A stretch of DNA of 64,000 nt from NCBI GenBank assembly GCA_029202445.1, contig CP119321.1, forward strand, positions 2,232,001 to 2,296,000, read 5' to 3'. The first letter of the stretch is position 1, and each line of letters opens with the position of its first letter. Made by a program: the position numbers and the translations under genes. The DNA is from Candidatus Microbacterium phytovorans. GTDB lineage: Bacteria > Actinomycetota > Actinomycetes > Actinomycetales > Microbacteriaceae. The notes below the pieces were generated by a model. That model ran no database searches and was not told the DNA's origin. It saw only the letters and a list, made by a program, of their open reading frames with translations. Shown here one piece after another: positions 55,083-62,088 of this stretch.

Positions 55083-55706
55083 TCAGGATGCCGGCCAGGC
55101 ACCGGCCAGCTTCGTGAGGAGCCGGGCGAGCTCTGCGCGCTCCTCGGGACTGAACGAGGCGAGCGCCGCCTGCAGCCGTTCGCGGCGCTCCCCGCGGAAC
55201 CCGCGGACGATGCGCGAGCCCTGATCGGTGAGGGCGACCCGCGTGCGCCTCGCGTCGGCCGGATCGGCTTCGCGCTGCACGAGGCCGAGATCGACGGCCT
55301 GCTGGATGAGTCGTGACGCGCGTGGCTGATCGACGCCGATCGCCTCACCGACCTCGCTGACCGACAGCGGATGGGATGCCGTCGCGAGCGCGTCGAGCAG
55401 CCGCATCCGTGCGGGGCCGCCGCCGAACCGCGCGTGCGGTCCGAACGGTCCTGCGCCGAACGGGCCTGCGCCGAACGTACCCGGACCGAACGGGCCCTGG
55501 GCATGACCACGCGCCCATGGCGGCGCACCGTGGCCCCCGTGGTCGCCGTGGCTGTCGCGGCCGTCGTGACCGCCGCGGCCGGCGTGGCGCGGGTGCCCGT
55601 CGCGGCCCTCGCCGCCGCGCTCGCCGGAGCCGAAGGGGGCGCGGGGACGACCCCGCAGCTGCGCGAGGGCGGCGGCGATCGCGTCGAGGTCTTCGGCATC
55701 CGTCAT
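55083..55706 (-). CDS. MarR-family regulator with His/Gly-rich N-terminal insert, 207 aa
   Basis: Residues 20-100 are low-complexity, rich in Gly, His, Asp and GPFG repeats (HAGRGGHDGRDSHGDHGGHG, then GPFGPGTFGAGPFGAG). The winged helix follows (LSVSEVGEAIGVDQPRASRLIQQAVDLGLVQREADPADARRTRVALT). Normal MarR proteins are ~145 aa. His clusters might bind Ni/Zn/Cu or give flexibility; this is inference. TAAGTT (complement of 55713-55718) and GGAGG precede the ATG. Divergent from another His/Gly-rich winged-helix gene. Confidence 0.82.
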   Translation of the reverse strand: MTDAEDLDAIAAALAQLRGRPRAPFGSGERGGEGRDGHPRHAGRGGHDGRDSHGDHGGHGAPPWARGHAQGPFGPGTFGAGPFGAGPFGPHARFGGGPARMRLLDALATASHPLSVSEVGEAIGVDQPRASRLIQQAVDLGLVQREADPADARRTRVALTDQGSRIVRGFRGERRERLQAALASFSPEERAELARLLTKLAGAWPAS

Positions 55707-55727
55707 GCCTCCAACTTACATGCGACT

Positions 55728-55779
55728 TGACATGCTTTGTCAGTTCATGTCATGCTACATGCACATGCCATCTGACATG
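55728..55779. promoter_or_regulatory. TGACATG/CATGTCA operator cluster between the two MarR-like genes
   Basis: TGACATG (55728-55734), CATGTCA (55746-55752) and TGACATG (55773-55779) lie in the 120-bp divergent gap. The first two form an inverted repeat with 11 bases between arms, the last two another with 20. Additional ACATG words occur in between. Probably bound by one or both adjacent regulators. Confidence 0.62.
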
Positions 55780-55826
55780 TATCTCGGCCGGCGGATCTGA
55801 CCCGCGGCCCCACGAAAGGACTTCTC

Positions 55827-56561
55827 ATGGAGAACACTGCACATCACGAACCCCGCCCGATCGGCTACTGGCTGCGCGCCGCCGATCGCCTCATCTCCCG
55901 CGAGTTCGCGACGGCCTTCGAGACCGAAGGCGTCACGCGCCGCGAGTGGATGATCCTCAACGTCCTCGATGGCACCGTCGACGCTCCCCACCTCGCCGAT
56001 CGCATCCAGCGCGGCGGAAAGAAGCTCCGCTCGCTGAGCGAGCGCGGCTGGGTCGCCGAAGACGACGGCGTCTGGACCCTCACCGACGACGGCATGGCGG
56101 CGAAAGCCCGTCTGGCGGAGACGGTGGACGGCATCCGCGCGAAGGTCGCCGGCGCCGTGTCCGACGAGGACTACGCCACGACCGTCGCGTCGCTCGAGGC
56201 GATGGCCCGCGCGCTCGGCTGGGACGAGCACGCGTCGCACCCGCACCGCGGCCACGGCCACGGCTTCGGCGGTCGCGGCTTCGGTCCCGGCTTCGGTGGT
56301 CGCGGCTTCGGCCCCGGTCGCGGCTTCGGCCCGCGGTTCGGCGAGCGCGGCTTCGGTCCGCGGTTCGGCGAGCCGGGTCCGCACGCCGGCGGATGCGACG
56401 ACCGTCGTCGCGGTCACGACCACCGCGAGGGCGGCCACGGCGGTCGCGGTCACGGCGGTCACGGTCACGGTCACGGTCACGGTCACGGTCACGGCGAGCG
56501 TGCTTACGAGCGCGGCTTCGACGCCGGGTTCCAGCGCGGTCGCGAGGCCCAGAGCGCCTGA
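55827..56561 (+). CDS. MarR-like winged-helix protein with Gly/Phe- and His-rich tail, 244 aa
   Basis: Residues 1-~130 form a MarR-like domain (RPIGYWLRAADRLISREFATAFETEGVTRREWMILNVLDG, LTDDGMAAKARLAETVDGIRAKV). The C-terminal ~110 residues are repetitive: RGFGPGFGG-type units, then GGHGHGHGHGHGHGE, ending in a charged segment. GGTCAC is repeated six times at 56457-56492. The tail could bind metals or drive assembly; unproven. Ribosome-binding site AAAGGA before ATG 55827. A terminator follows. Confidence 0.8.
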   Translation: MENTAHHEPRPIGYWLRAADRLISREFATAFETEGVTRREWMILNVLDGTVDAPHLADRIQRGGKKLRSLSERGWVAEDDGVWTLTDDGMAAKARLAETVDGIRAKVAGAVSDEDYATTVASLEAMARALGWDEHASHPHRGHGHGFGGRGFGPGFGGRGFGPGRGFGPRFGERGFGPRFGEPGPHAGGCDDRRRGHDHREGGHGGRGHGGHGHGHGHGHGHGERAYERGFDAGFQRGREAQSA

Positions 56562-56575
56562 TCGCGCACACGACG

Positions 56576-56612
56576 ACGGCCGCTTCCCTCTCGGGGAGCG
56601 GCCGTTTCGTCT
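56576..56612 (+). terminator. Rho-independent terminator-like hairpin
   Basis: ACGGCCGCT (56576-56584) pairs with AGCGGCCGT (56597-56605), with additional CCC/GGG pairs inside, followed by TTCGTCT. It lies 15 bases after the winged-helix stop and before the convergent dcd stop. Confidence 0.75.
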
Positions 56613-56631
56613 GTCCGGATCGCGGCGCGGG

Positions 56632-57237
56632 TCAGTGCCCCGGAGCGCCGGCGTCGGTGGTTCCGACGTCGGTGCGATGGAAGTTCTGGAACGAGCGGGA
56701 TGCCGTCGGCCCGCGCTGGCCCTGATACCGGTTGCCATACGGGCCGGAGCCGTAGGGGGTCTCGGTGGCCGAGGAGAGGCGGAAGAAGCAGAGCTGCCCG
56801 ATCTTCATGCCCGGCCACAGCTTGATGGGAAGCGTGGCCACGTTGGACAGCTCGAGCGTGACGTGCCCCGAGAAGCCGGGGTCGATGAAGCCCGCGGTGG
56901 AGTGAGTGAGCAGTCCGAGTCGGCCGAGGGAGGACTTGCCTTCGAGGCGGGCGGCAACGTCGTCGGGGAGGGTGATGAGCTCGAAGGTCGATCCCAGCAC
57001 GAACTCCCCCGGGTGGAGGATGAACGGCTCGTCGGGTGCCACCTCGATGAGGTGCGTGAGGTCGGGCTGGTCTTCGGCCGGGTCGATGAACGGGTATTTG
57101 TGATTGTCGAAGAGCCGGAAGTAGCGGTCGAGGCGCACGTCGACGCTCGACGGCTGGACCATCGCGGGATCCCACGGGTCGAGGCCGACGCGGCCGTTGT
57201 CGATCTCCTGGCGGATGTCGCGATCACTGAGCAGCAC
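56632..57237 (-). CDS. dcd: dCTP deaminase (probably bifunctional with dUTPase), 201 aa
   Basis: Converts dCTP to dUTP (and, in bifunctional members, dUMP) for thymidylate synthesis. Motifs: [27 protein letters not shown], the catalytic [33 protein letters not shown], and a C-terminal [21 protein letters not shown] lid. The length ~200 and SSLGRLGL wording match the actinobacterial bifunctional type. GTG 57237 follows TACGCT (complement of 57244-57249) by 6 bases. Confidence 0.93.
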   Translation of the reverse strand: MLLSDRDIRQEIDNGRVGLDPWDPAMVQPSSVDVRLDRYFRLFDNHKYPFIDPAEDQPDLTHLIEVAPDEPFILHPGEFVLGSTFELITLPDDVAARLEGKSSLGRLGLLTHSTAGFIDPGFSGHVTLELSNVATLPIKLWPGMKIGQLCFFRLSSATETPYGSGPYGNRYQGQRGPTASRSFQNFHRTDVGTTDAGAPGH

Positions 57238-57406
57238 GGCACCAGCGTAGCGGGCGGCCGCACCTCCGCTCGGGCCGTGACGGACCAGTCTCCGATGAGG
57301 GTGGCATCCGCCGTACGGCCCCTATAAGTAGGGGTTGTCACCGGATGCACCCTCAGTGTTGGGGGTGCGGCTGTGCATAGACCGCTGCGCACGCACGCGT
57401 GATGCC

Positions 57407-57480
57407 TATTCTCAACCTCGGTGGGCGTCGGCTGGGGGGCCGGCGCCCACCGACGAGCAGGCGTGAAGCCGAGGAGTGTC
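57407..57480 (+). promoter_or_regulatory. Structured 5' leader of the LuxR-type regulator gene
   Basis: -10 box TATTCT at 57407-57412 would start RNA near 57418, exactly where a strong hairpin begins: TCGGTGGGCG (57418-57427) pairs with CGCCCACCGA (57444-57453). A GAGGAG ribosome-binding site follows at 57471-57476. Upstream, smaller hairpins CCCCT-ATAAGT-AGGGG and GCACCC-N10-GGGTGC occupy the rest of the gap to dcd; no gene is seen in 57238-57406. Confidence 0.55.
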
Positions 57481-58161
57481 ATGGATCGGTCGAGTGCGGC
57501 GGAGGCCACGCAATCGGGGTGGGCGGGCCCGATCACACGTGTCGGCCTGGTGGAAGATCAGCCGGCGATGGTCGTGGGAGCCTCCGCCATCATCAACATC
57601 CGACCCGACATGCATCTCACCGCCGCGGCACCCACGGTGACGAGCCTGCTCGCACAGACCCTCGATCTCGATGTCGTGCTGCTCGACCCGGCATCCACTC
57701 CCCGTACCCCCGTCGACGACATCCGCACCCTGGTCGCGCAGGGCATCGCCATCGTCGCGTACGTGAGCGGCGACGACGAGGGGGCTCCGCACCGCGTGCA
57801 CATGCCCCCGGGCATCGTGGGTGCCGTCCGCACGTCCGACGGTCCCGACGCCCTGGTCGCGGCGATCCGCGCCGGCGCGCGCGCCTCGCTCACCCGCCGC
57901 GCCGCCCGCGGCGAAGGCATCGCCCCCACCCGTCGCCCCCTGCGTCCCGACCTCACGCCGCGCGAAGAAGAGGTGCTCGCGCTCTACGCGGCAGGGGCGA
58001 CAGCGGATGCCGTGGCATCCGCTCTCTTCATCTCGCGCAACACGGTGGTCGATCACATCCGCAACATCCGAGCGAAGTACACGCTGCTCGGACGCGACGT
58101 CGCGAGCAAGACCGCGCTGTACCGGAGGGCGCTGGAAGACGGGCTGGTGCGCGGCGACTGA
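57481..58161 (+). CDS. LuxR-type regulator with receiver-like domain, 226 aa
   Basis: N-terminal receiver-like domain (residues 20-~135): acidic pair E25-D26, phospho-acceptor-like D69 in VVLLDPAS. The conserved Lys near the end of the fold appears as Arg (GAVRTSDG), so phosphorylation is uncertain. The C-terminus is a standard LuxR helix-turn-helix (LTPREEEVLALYAAGATADAVASALFISRNTVVDHIRNIRAKY). There is no kinase gene nearby. ATG 57481 has a GAGGAG site; an in-frame upstream ATG at 57421 lies in the leader hairpin and is less likely. Confidence 0.82.
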   Translation: MDRSSAAEATQSGWAGPITRVGLVEDQPAMVVGASAIINIRPDMHLTAAAPTVTSLLAQTLDLDVVLLDPASTPRTPVDDIRTLVAQGIAIVAYVSGDDEGAPHRVHMPPGIVGAVRTSDGPDALVAAIRAGARASLTRRAARGEGIAPTRRPLRPDLTPREEEVLALYAAGATADAVASALFISRNTVVDHIRNIRAKYTLLGRDVASKTALYRRALEDGLVRGD

Positions 58162-58169
58162 GGCCGCCG

Positions 58170-58229
58170 CCCCCACGACCTGCCCGCCGTCGCAACGCCG
58201 AAGCGTGGGGGCAGGGGGCGGGCAGGTCG
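58170..58229 (+). ncRNA. Candidate RNA pseudoknot downstream of the LuxR-type gene
   Basis: Four arms in the order A-B-A'-B': CCCCCACG (58170-58177), CGACCTGCCCGCC (58176-58188), CGTGGGGG (58204-58211) and GGCGGGCAGGTCG (58217-58229). A pairs with A' over 8 bp and B with B' over 13 bp; the two helices interleave and share 2 bases, so they form either a pseudoknot or two alternative folds. No U-tract follows. The rest of the gap to tRNA-Gly (58230-58376) shows only a TATGAT -10-like box at 58351. Confidence 0.45.
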
Positions 58230-58376
58230 CTGTCTGGAGTTGCTTCCGGGGGGAATGCGACCATTGTGGCTCCGCCCGGAGCGCCAGACCATCCTGAGAA
58301 GCATGGGTTCTGAGGGGACGACGAGGCGGGGTCGCACCATCAACGATGGTTATGATGGGACGGCGCCTCGGCGCAT

Positions 58377-58450
58377 GGGGCTGTAGTTCAATGGCAGAAC
58401 TTCTGCTTCCCAAGCAGACAGCGCGGGTTCGATTCCCGTCGGCCCCTCCA
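58377..58450 (+). tRNA. tRNA-Gly (anticodon CCC)
   Basis: 74 bases with a full cloverleaf: acceptor GGGGCTG pairs with CGGCCCC, D-arm with TTCAATGG, anticodon stem TCTGC/GCAGA with loop TTCCCAA, T-loop GGTTCGATTCC, and CCA encoded at 58448-58450. Reads GGG codons. The mobile element starts 2 bases after the CCA. Confidence 0.97.
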
Positions 58451-58452
58451 CT

Positions 58453-58497
58453 TGTCACTTCCAGAGGTAGTCCGGACTTTCCAGAGGCAGTTCGGAC
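58453..58497 (+). repeat. Left end of the element with two tandem 20-bp-period repeats
   Basis: After TGTCAC come TTCCAGAGGTAGTCCGGAC (58459-58477) and TTCCAGAGGCAGTTCGGAC (58479-58497), spaced exactly 20 bp, then TGATGTTTC. These look like two adjacent transposase-binding sites. The 185 bases to the TetR stop hold no gene I can support. Confidence 0.8.
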
Positions 58498-58681
58498 TGA
58501 TGTTTCGACAGCTCAGGGCGCCGCGGTGGCCTCACCCGTCGAGCAGACACTCGACTTCGCCGCGATCAACAGGTCTACCGGCAACGTGCGTAGCTCGAGC
58601 TAAAGGGGGTAGGCGCGAAGCAGACGGCCGACATCGTGGCACGGATCTCGATCGAACCGCTGAATCGCCCCGGGCGGCGGA

Positions 58682-59287
58682 TCACCGCGATCGATCGATC
58701 AGCAGCAGGTCGCTGAAGGTCACTTTGAGCAGGTCTTGCACCGAACGCTCCTCCTCCGGGTTCCCCCAGGTAGTGAGGGCCAGGGTGAAGGCCGAAAGGC
58801 TGCTCTGAACGAGGGCGCGGGCGCGCACATCCGCATCCTTGCCGTTCAGTCGCGAGGACACGATCGGTGTCAGCAGCTCGGCCCAACGCTCGTGCTTCTC
58901 TATATTGCGGGCGCGCAACGATGCAGAGCGGGAGAGGAGATACATTCCGACCTTGTCGCGGCGATCCTGAGCGCGCGTGCCCATGAGCGCGGCGTATGCG
59001 GAGTACAGCGAGGTCATGACTCCTTCGTCGCGGGGGCGCACTGAGAGAGCACTCGCGACGATGCGTCCATACGCCTCGGGTGAGTCGATGACCAAGTCTT
59101 CCTTCGCGGGGAAATAGCGATGGACGCTCCGCGCCGAGATCCCCGCCTCGTCGGCGATCTGCTCGATCGTTATTGCGTCGTATCCATGCTCGAGGAAGAG
59201 GTCGAGCGCGACGTCGGACAACTGACGTCGAACTGCATCGCGCGTTGCGGCGCGCAGGCCTCCGCCGTCCTTCGCCAGTTCTCCCAC
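58682..59287 (-). CDS. TetR/AcrR-family repressor, 201 aa
   Basis: N-terminal helix-turn-helix: RQLSDVALDLFLEHGYDAITIEQIADEAGISARSVHRYFPAKEDL. The C-terminal ligand domain has no recognisable subfamily. GTG 59287 is preceded at 6 bases by TATGCT (complement of 59294-59299), so leaderless. It is divergent from the first aldo/keto reductase with a perfect inverted repeat between them, so it probably represses that gene and itself. Ligand unknown. Confidence 0.87.
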   Translation of the reverse strand: MGELAKDGGGLRAATRDAVRRQLSDVALDLFLEHGYDAITIEQIADEAGISARSVHRYFPAKEDLVIDSPEAYGRIVASALSVRPRDEGVMTSLYSAYAALMGTRAQDRRDKVGMYLLSRSASLRARNIEKHERWAELLTPIVSSRLNGKDADVRARALVQSSLSAFTLALTTWGNPEEERSVQDLLKVTFSDLLLIDRSR

Positions 59288-59311
59288 AGCGAAAGCATAC
59301 CCCGACGTAAT

Positions 59312-59326
59312 TGTCAGTCCCTGACA
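59312..59326. promoter_or_regulatory. TGTCAG-TCC-CTGACA palindrome, putative TetR operator
   Basis: A perfect 6-bp inverted repeat with a 3-base centre, located between the divergent leaderless promoters of the TetR gene (-10 at 59294-59299) and the reductase gene (-10 TATGCT at 59336-59341). Confidence 0.65.
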
Positions 59327-59347
59327 TTTATGTCTTATGCTGAAGTC

Positions 59348-60292
59348 ATGACGATCACATCAATGGCCACCACTCGGAAACTCGGCACGCAGGGGCTCGA
59401 ATCATCTCCCCTCGGATACGGCGCGATGGGCACGGTCTTCGGCTACGGCCCCAGCAACGACACCGAGTCGATCGCGGCCATCCGGCGAGCACACGATGAC
59501 GGAGTCACCCACTTCGACACAGCCGAGATGTACGGCTGGGGTGAGGGTGAAGAGCTCCTCGGTAACGCTCTGCGCCCGATCCGCGACGAGGTGACGATTG
59601 CGACGAAGTTCGGCTTCGAGCGGACGTTCCAGCCGAACTCGCGACCTGAGCACGTGCGCGAAGTGGTGAACGCCAGCCTCCGCCGCCTCGGTGTCGACTC
59701 GATCGATCTGCTCTACCAGCACGGCCACGATCCCGACGTTCCCGTCGAGGATGTCGTCGGCGTCATGAAGGAGTTCGTCGACGCGGGCAAAGTCAGCTAT
59801 CTCGGCCTGTCGAACACATCCCCGGAGAACGTGCGGCGCGCCAACGCCGTTCATCCGATCAGCGCCCTGCAGATGGAGTACTCGCTGTTCGCTCGAGGTG
59901 TCGAGGACTACTTCCCCGTGCTCGAAGAGCTGGGGGTGGGCCTCGTTGCGTATTCGCCCATCGCGCGTGGATTCCTGAGCGGCGCAGTCAAGCCGCGTGA
60001 GGGATACGCAGCCGACGACTGGCGGCAGATGAACGCGTGGTGGGACCCGCGCAACTATCCCGTCAACCTCGAGCTCTCCGAGCGCCTCGGCGAGGTAGCG
60101 GCGGCAAAGGGAATCAGCCTGTCCCAGCTCGCACTCGCCTGGTTGCTGGCCCAGAAGCCCTACATCGTCCCGATCCCGGGGTCGCGGAGCCCGGAGCGGG
60201 TCTCGGAGAACAACGCGGCGGCGGCGGTCGAGCTGTCGGCTGACGAGCGAGCACTGATCGCCGAGATCATGGCGAACGGTCCGGCCCAGTAG
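59348..60292 (+). CDS. Aldo/keto reductase, 314 aa
   Basis: NADPH-dependent (alpha/beta)8 oxidoreductase. The catalytic tetrad is D57 (HFDTAEMYG), Y62, K87 (IATKFG) and H125 (LYQHGHD). The opening KLGTQGLESSPLGYGAMG and the closing PIPGSRSPERVSENNAAA are typical of the AKR13/YakC-like group acting on aldehydes and ketones. ATG 59348 follows TATGCT (59336-59341) by 6 bases; 59363 is an alternative start. It is followed by a close paralogue. Confidence 0.9.
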   Translation: MTITSMATTRKLGTQGLESSPLGYGAMGTVFGYGPSNDTESIAAIRRAHDDGVTHFDTAEMYGWGEGEELLGNALRPIRDEVTIATKFGFERTFQPNSRPEHVREVVNASLRRLGVDSIDLLYQHGHDPDVPVEDVVGVMKEFVDAGKVSYLGLSNTSPENVRRANAVHPISALQMEYSLFARGVEDYFPVLEELGVGLVAYSPIARGFLSGAVKPREGYAADDWRQMNAWWDPRNYPVNLELSERLGEVAAAKGISLSQLALAWLLAQKPYIVPIPGSRSPERVSENNAAAAVELSADERALIAEIMANGPAQ

Positions 60293-60352
60293 CACTCCGC
60301 GGCTGCGAGCCGCACCCTCGCCCCACCCCTCCTCTCCGAAAGGGAACACGTC

Positions 60353-61270
60353 ATGGAGAACCGCACACTCGGCCGTCAGGGCTTGCAGACATCAGCGCTC
60401 GGGTACGGTGCGATGCGCATCGCCTTCGAATCCGTCGAGAGCGATGCGCGCTCGATCGCGGCGATCCGTCGCGCCCACGATGACGGAGTCACGCACTTCG
60501 ACACCGCGCGGCTCTATGGGTGGGGCAGAGGAGAGCAGCTACTCGGCGCCGCCATCGCCCCGTTCCGTGACGAGGTGACGATAGCGACCAAGTTCGGGTA
60601 CGAGCCCGGATTCGTTCCGGACTCGTCTCCCGAACTCATTCGCAAGGTAGTGGACGAGAGCCTTCGATTCCTCGGGCTGGACCACATCGACCTCCTCTAC
60701 CAGCACCGACACGACCCGAAGGTGCCGGTCGAAGACGTCGTCGGAGTCATGAAGGAGTTCGTGGATGCCGGGAAGGTGAGCTACCTGGGGCTTTCGAACA
60801 CCCGTCCCGACCTGGTGCGCCGCGCACACGCGGTACACCCCATCACGGCTCTCCAGACCGAGTACTCCGTGTTCGCCCGGAAGTCGGAAGAGTTCTTCCC
60901 CGTCCTGGAAGAGCTCGGCATCGGGCTCGTCGCCTATGCACCTCTGGCGCGAGGGTTCCTGACCGGTGGAGTGACTCCCGTCGACCAGTTCCCGCCCGAC
61001 GACTTCCGCCGGCGGTCACCGCTATGGGCGCCGGGCAACTACGAGAAGAACGTCGAGATCGTGGGACGCCTCACTGAGATGGGCAAGCGACACGACGCCA
61101 GCCTGTCGCAGATCGCCCTCGCGTGGTTGCTTGCGCGGCGCCCCTACATCGTCCCCATCCCCGGATCGTCCGACGCGGATCGGGTGTCTCAGAACCTCGG
61201 TGCGACGGGGGTGCATCTCACGCCGGAGGAGCTGGCCTTCATCGACGACGTGACTCCCGCCGGCGCGTAG
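60353..61270 (+). CDS. Aldo/keto reductase, second paralogue, 305 aa
   Basis: Same family and layout as the preceding gene, with which it shares long identical stretches (for example EDVVGVMKEFVDAGKVSYLG). Tetrad: D50, Y55, K80, H118. It lacks the first 9 residues of its neighbour and differs in the substrate loops, so it is probably an old tandem duplicate with a changed substrate. The start has an AAAGGGA-like site. The 60-base gap suggests co-transcription with the first copy under TetR control. Confidence 0.9.
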   Translation: MENRTLGRQGLQTSALGYGAMRIAFESVESDARSIAAIRRAHDDGVTHFDTARLYGWGRGEQLLGAAIAPFRDEVTIATKFGYEPGFVPDSSPELIRKVVDESLRFLGLDHIDLLYQHRHDPKVPVEDVVGVMKEFVDAGKVSYLGLSNTRPDLVRRAHAVHPITALQTEYSVFARKSEEFFPVLEELGIGLVAYAPLARGFLTGGVTPVDQFPPDDFRRRSPLWAPGNYEKNVEIVGRLTEMGKRHDASLSQIALAWLLARRPYIVPIPGSSDADRVSQNLGATGVHLTPEELAFIDDVTPAGA

Positions 61271-61300
61271 CCGGGCAGGCGGCTCGCGACGTCGACCGGG

Positions 61301-61980
61301 TCAGTCGAGGTCGGGGATGAGCAGCACCTTGCCTGCGTCGCCGGTGAGCAGATGTACAGCTTCGTCGGCGGAGCGCATGAGGCAGACGGTGCGTCACGAG
61401 CCAGTCCAGATCGACCCGGCCGGACTCGATCAGCAGCATCAGCGCGTCCCAGCTGTCCCAGAGCTTCCGGCCGTAGATGCCACGAAGCGTGATGCCCTTC
61501 TTGTTGATGTACTTCGCGATATCGATGGGCGCGGGCTCACTCGGATGTCCGATCGTCACGAGCGTCCCCTCGCGGCGGAGCGCGTCGAACAGTGGCGGCA
61601 GGACCCCGCGCACACCAGACACCTCGTAGGCGACGTCGAACCCGCCGCGCGACCCGGAGATCTCCTGACAGATCGTGGCGATGTCCTCCTTCGGGTGCAG
61701 CACATGGGCGCCCAGCGAGCGGGCCTGCCCCTGGCGGAACGGATTGGGTTCGACCGCGACGACATGCGCTGCCCCGAGTGTGAGGGCGAGCTTCGCGATG
61801 ACGAGACCGACGGGCCCGCATCCGTTGATGAGGACGTTCTGACCGGCAACCGCGTAACCCGCCCGCTGCACCGCGTGCATGGCGACCCCGGCGCCCTCGA
61901 GCAGTGCGCCGGTCTCGAGAGAGACACCGTCGGGGAGCTTGACGCAGATCTCCGCAGGCACGGCAACACCACACTCCAGT
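61301..61980 (-). pseudogene. Zinc-type alcohol/threonine dehydrogenase, truncated and frameshifted
   Basis: The central part is a good MDR nucleotide-binding domain: LPDGVSLETGALLEGAGVAMHAV, NVLINGCGPVGLVIAKLALTLGA, EVSGVRGVLPPLFDALRREGTLVTIGH. The whole N-terminal catalytic domain with the zinc ligands is missing: the homologous sequence starts at about 61980. Near 61385 the frame shifts, after DWLVTHRLP; the correct end (SADEAVHLLTGDAGKVLLIP and a stop at 61301) is in another frame. It is therefore not functional. The truncation point is close to the nuclease-like gene, suggesting a deletion or insertion joined them. Confidence 0.82.
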
Positions 61981-62088
61981 TGACGCACTCGGCGGAGCCT
62001 TGGCGGGCACACCAAGTTGCTCGGGAGGCCAAGGCTCTGATCTGTCCTAATGCAACCCCCCGCTCACGTCATCGCGTACTCTCTCGTC

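Noticed and set aside
58346..58603. Plus-strand open frame through tRNA-Gly and the element left end
   Set aside because: It runs through the tRNA and the terminal repeats, so it is a chance frame.
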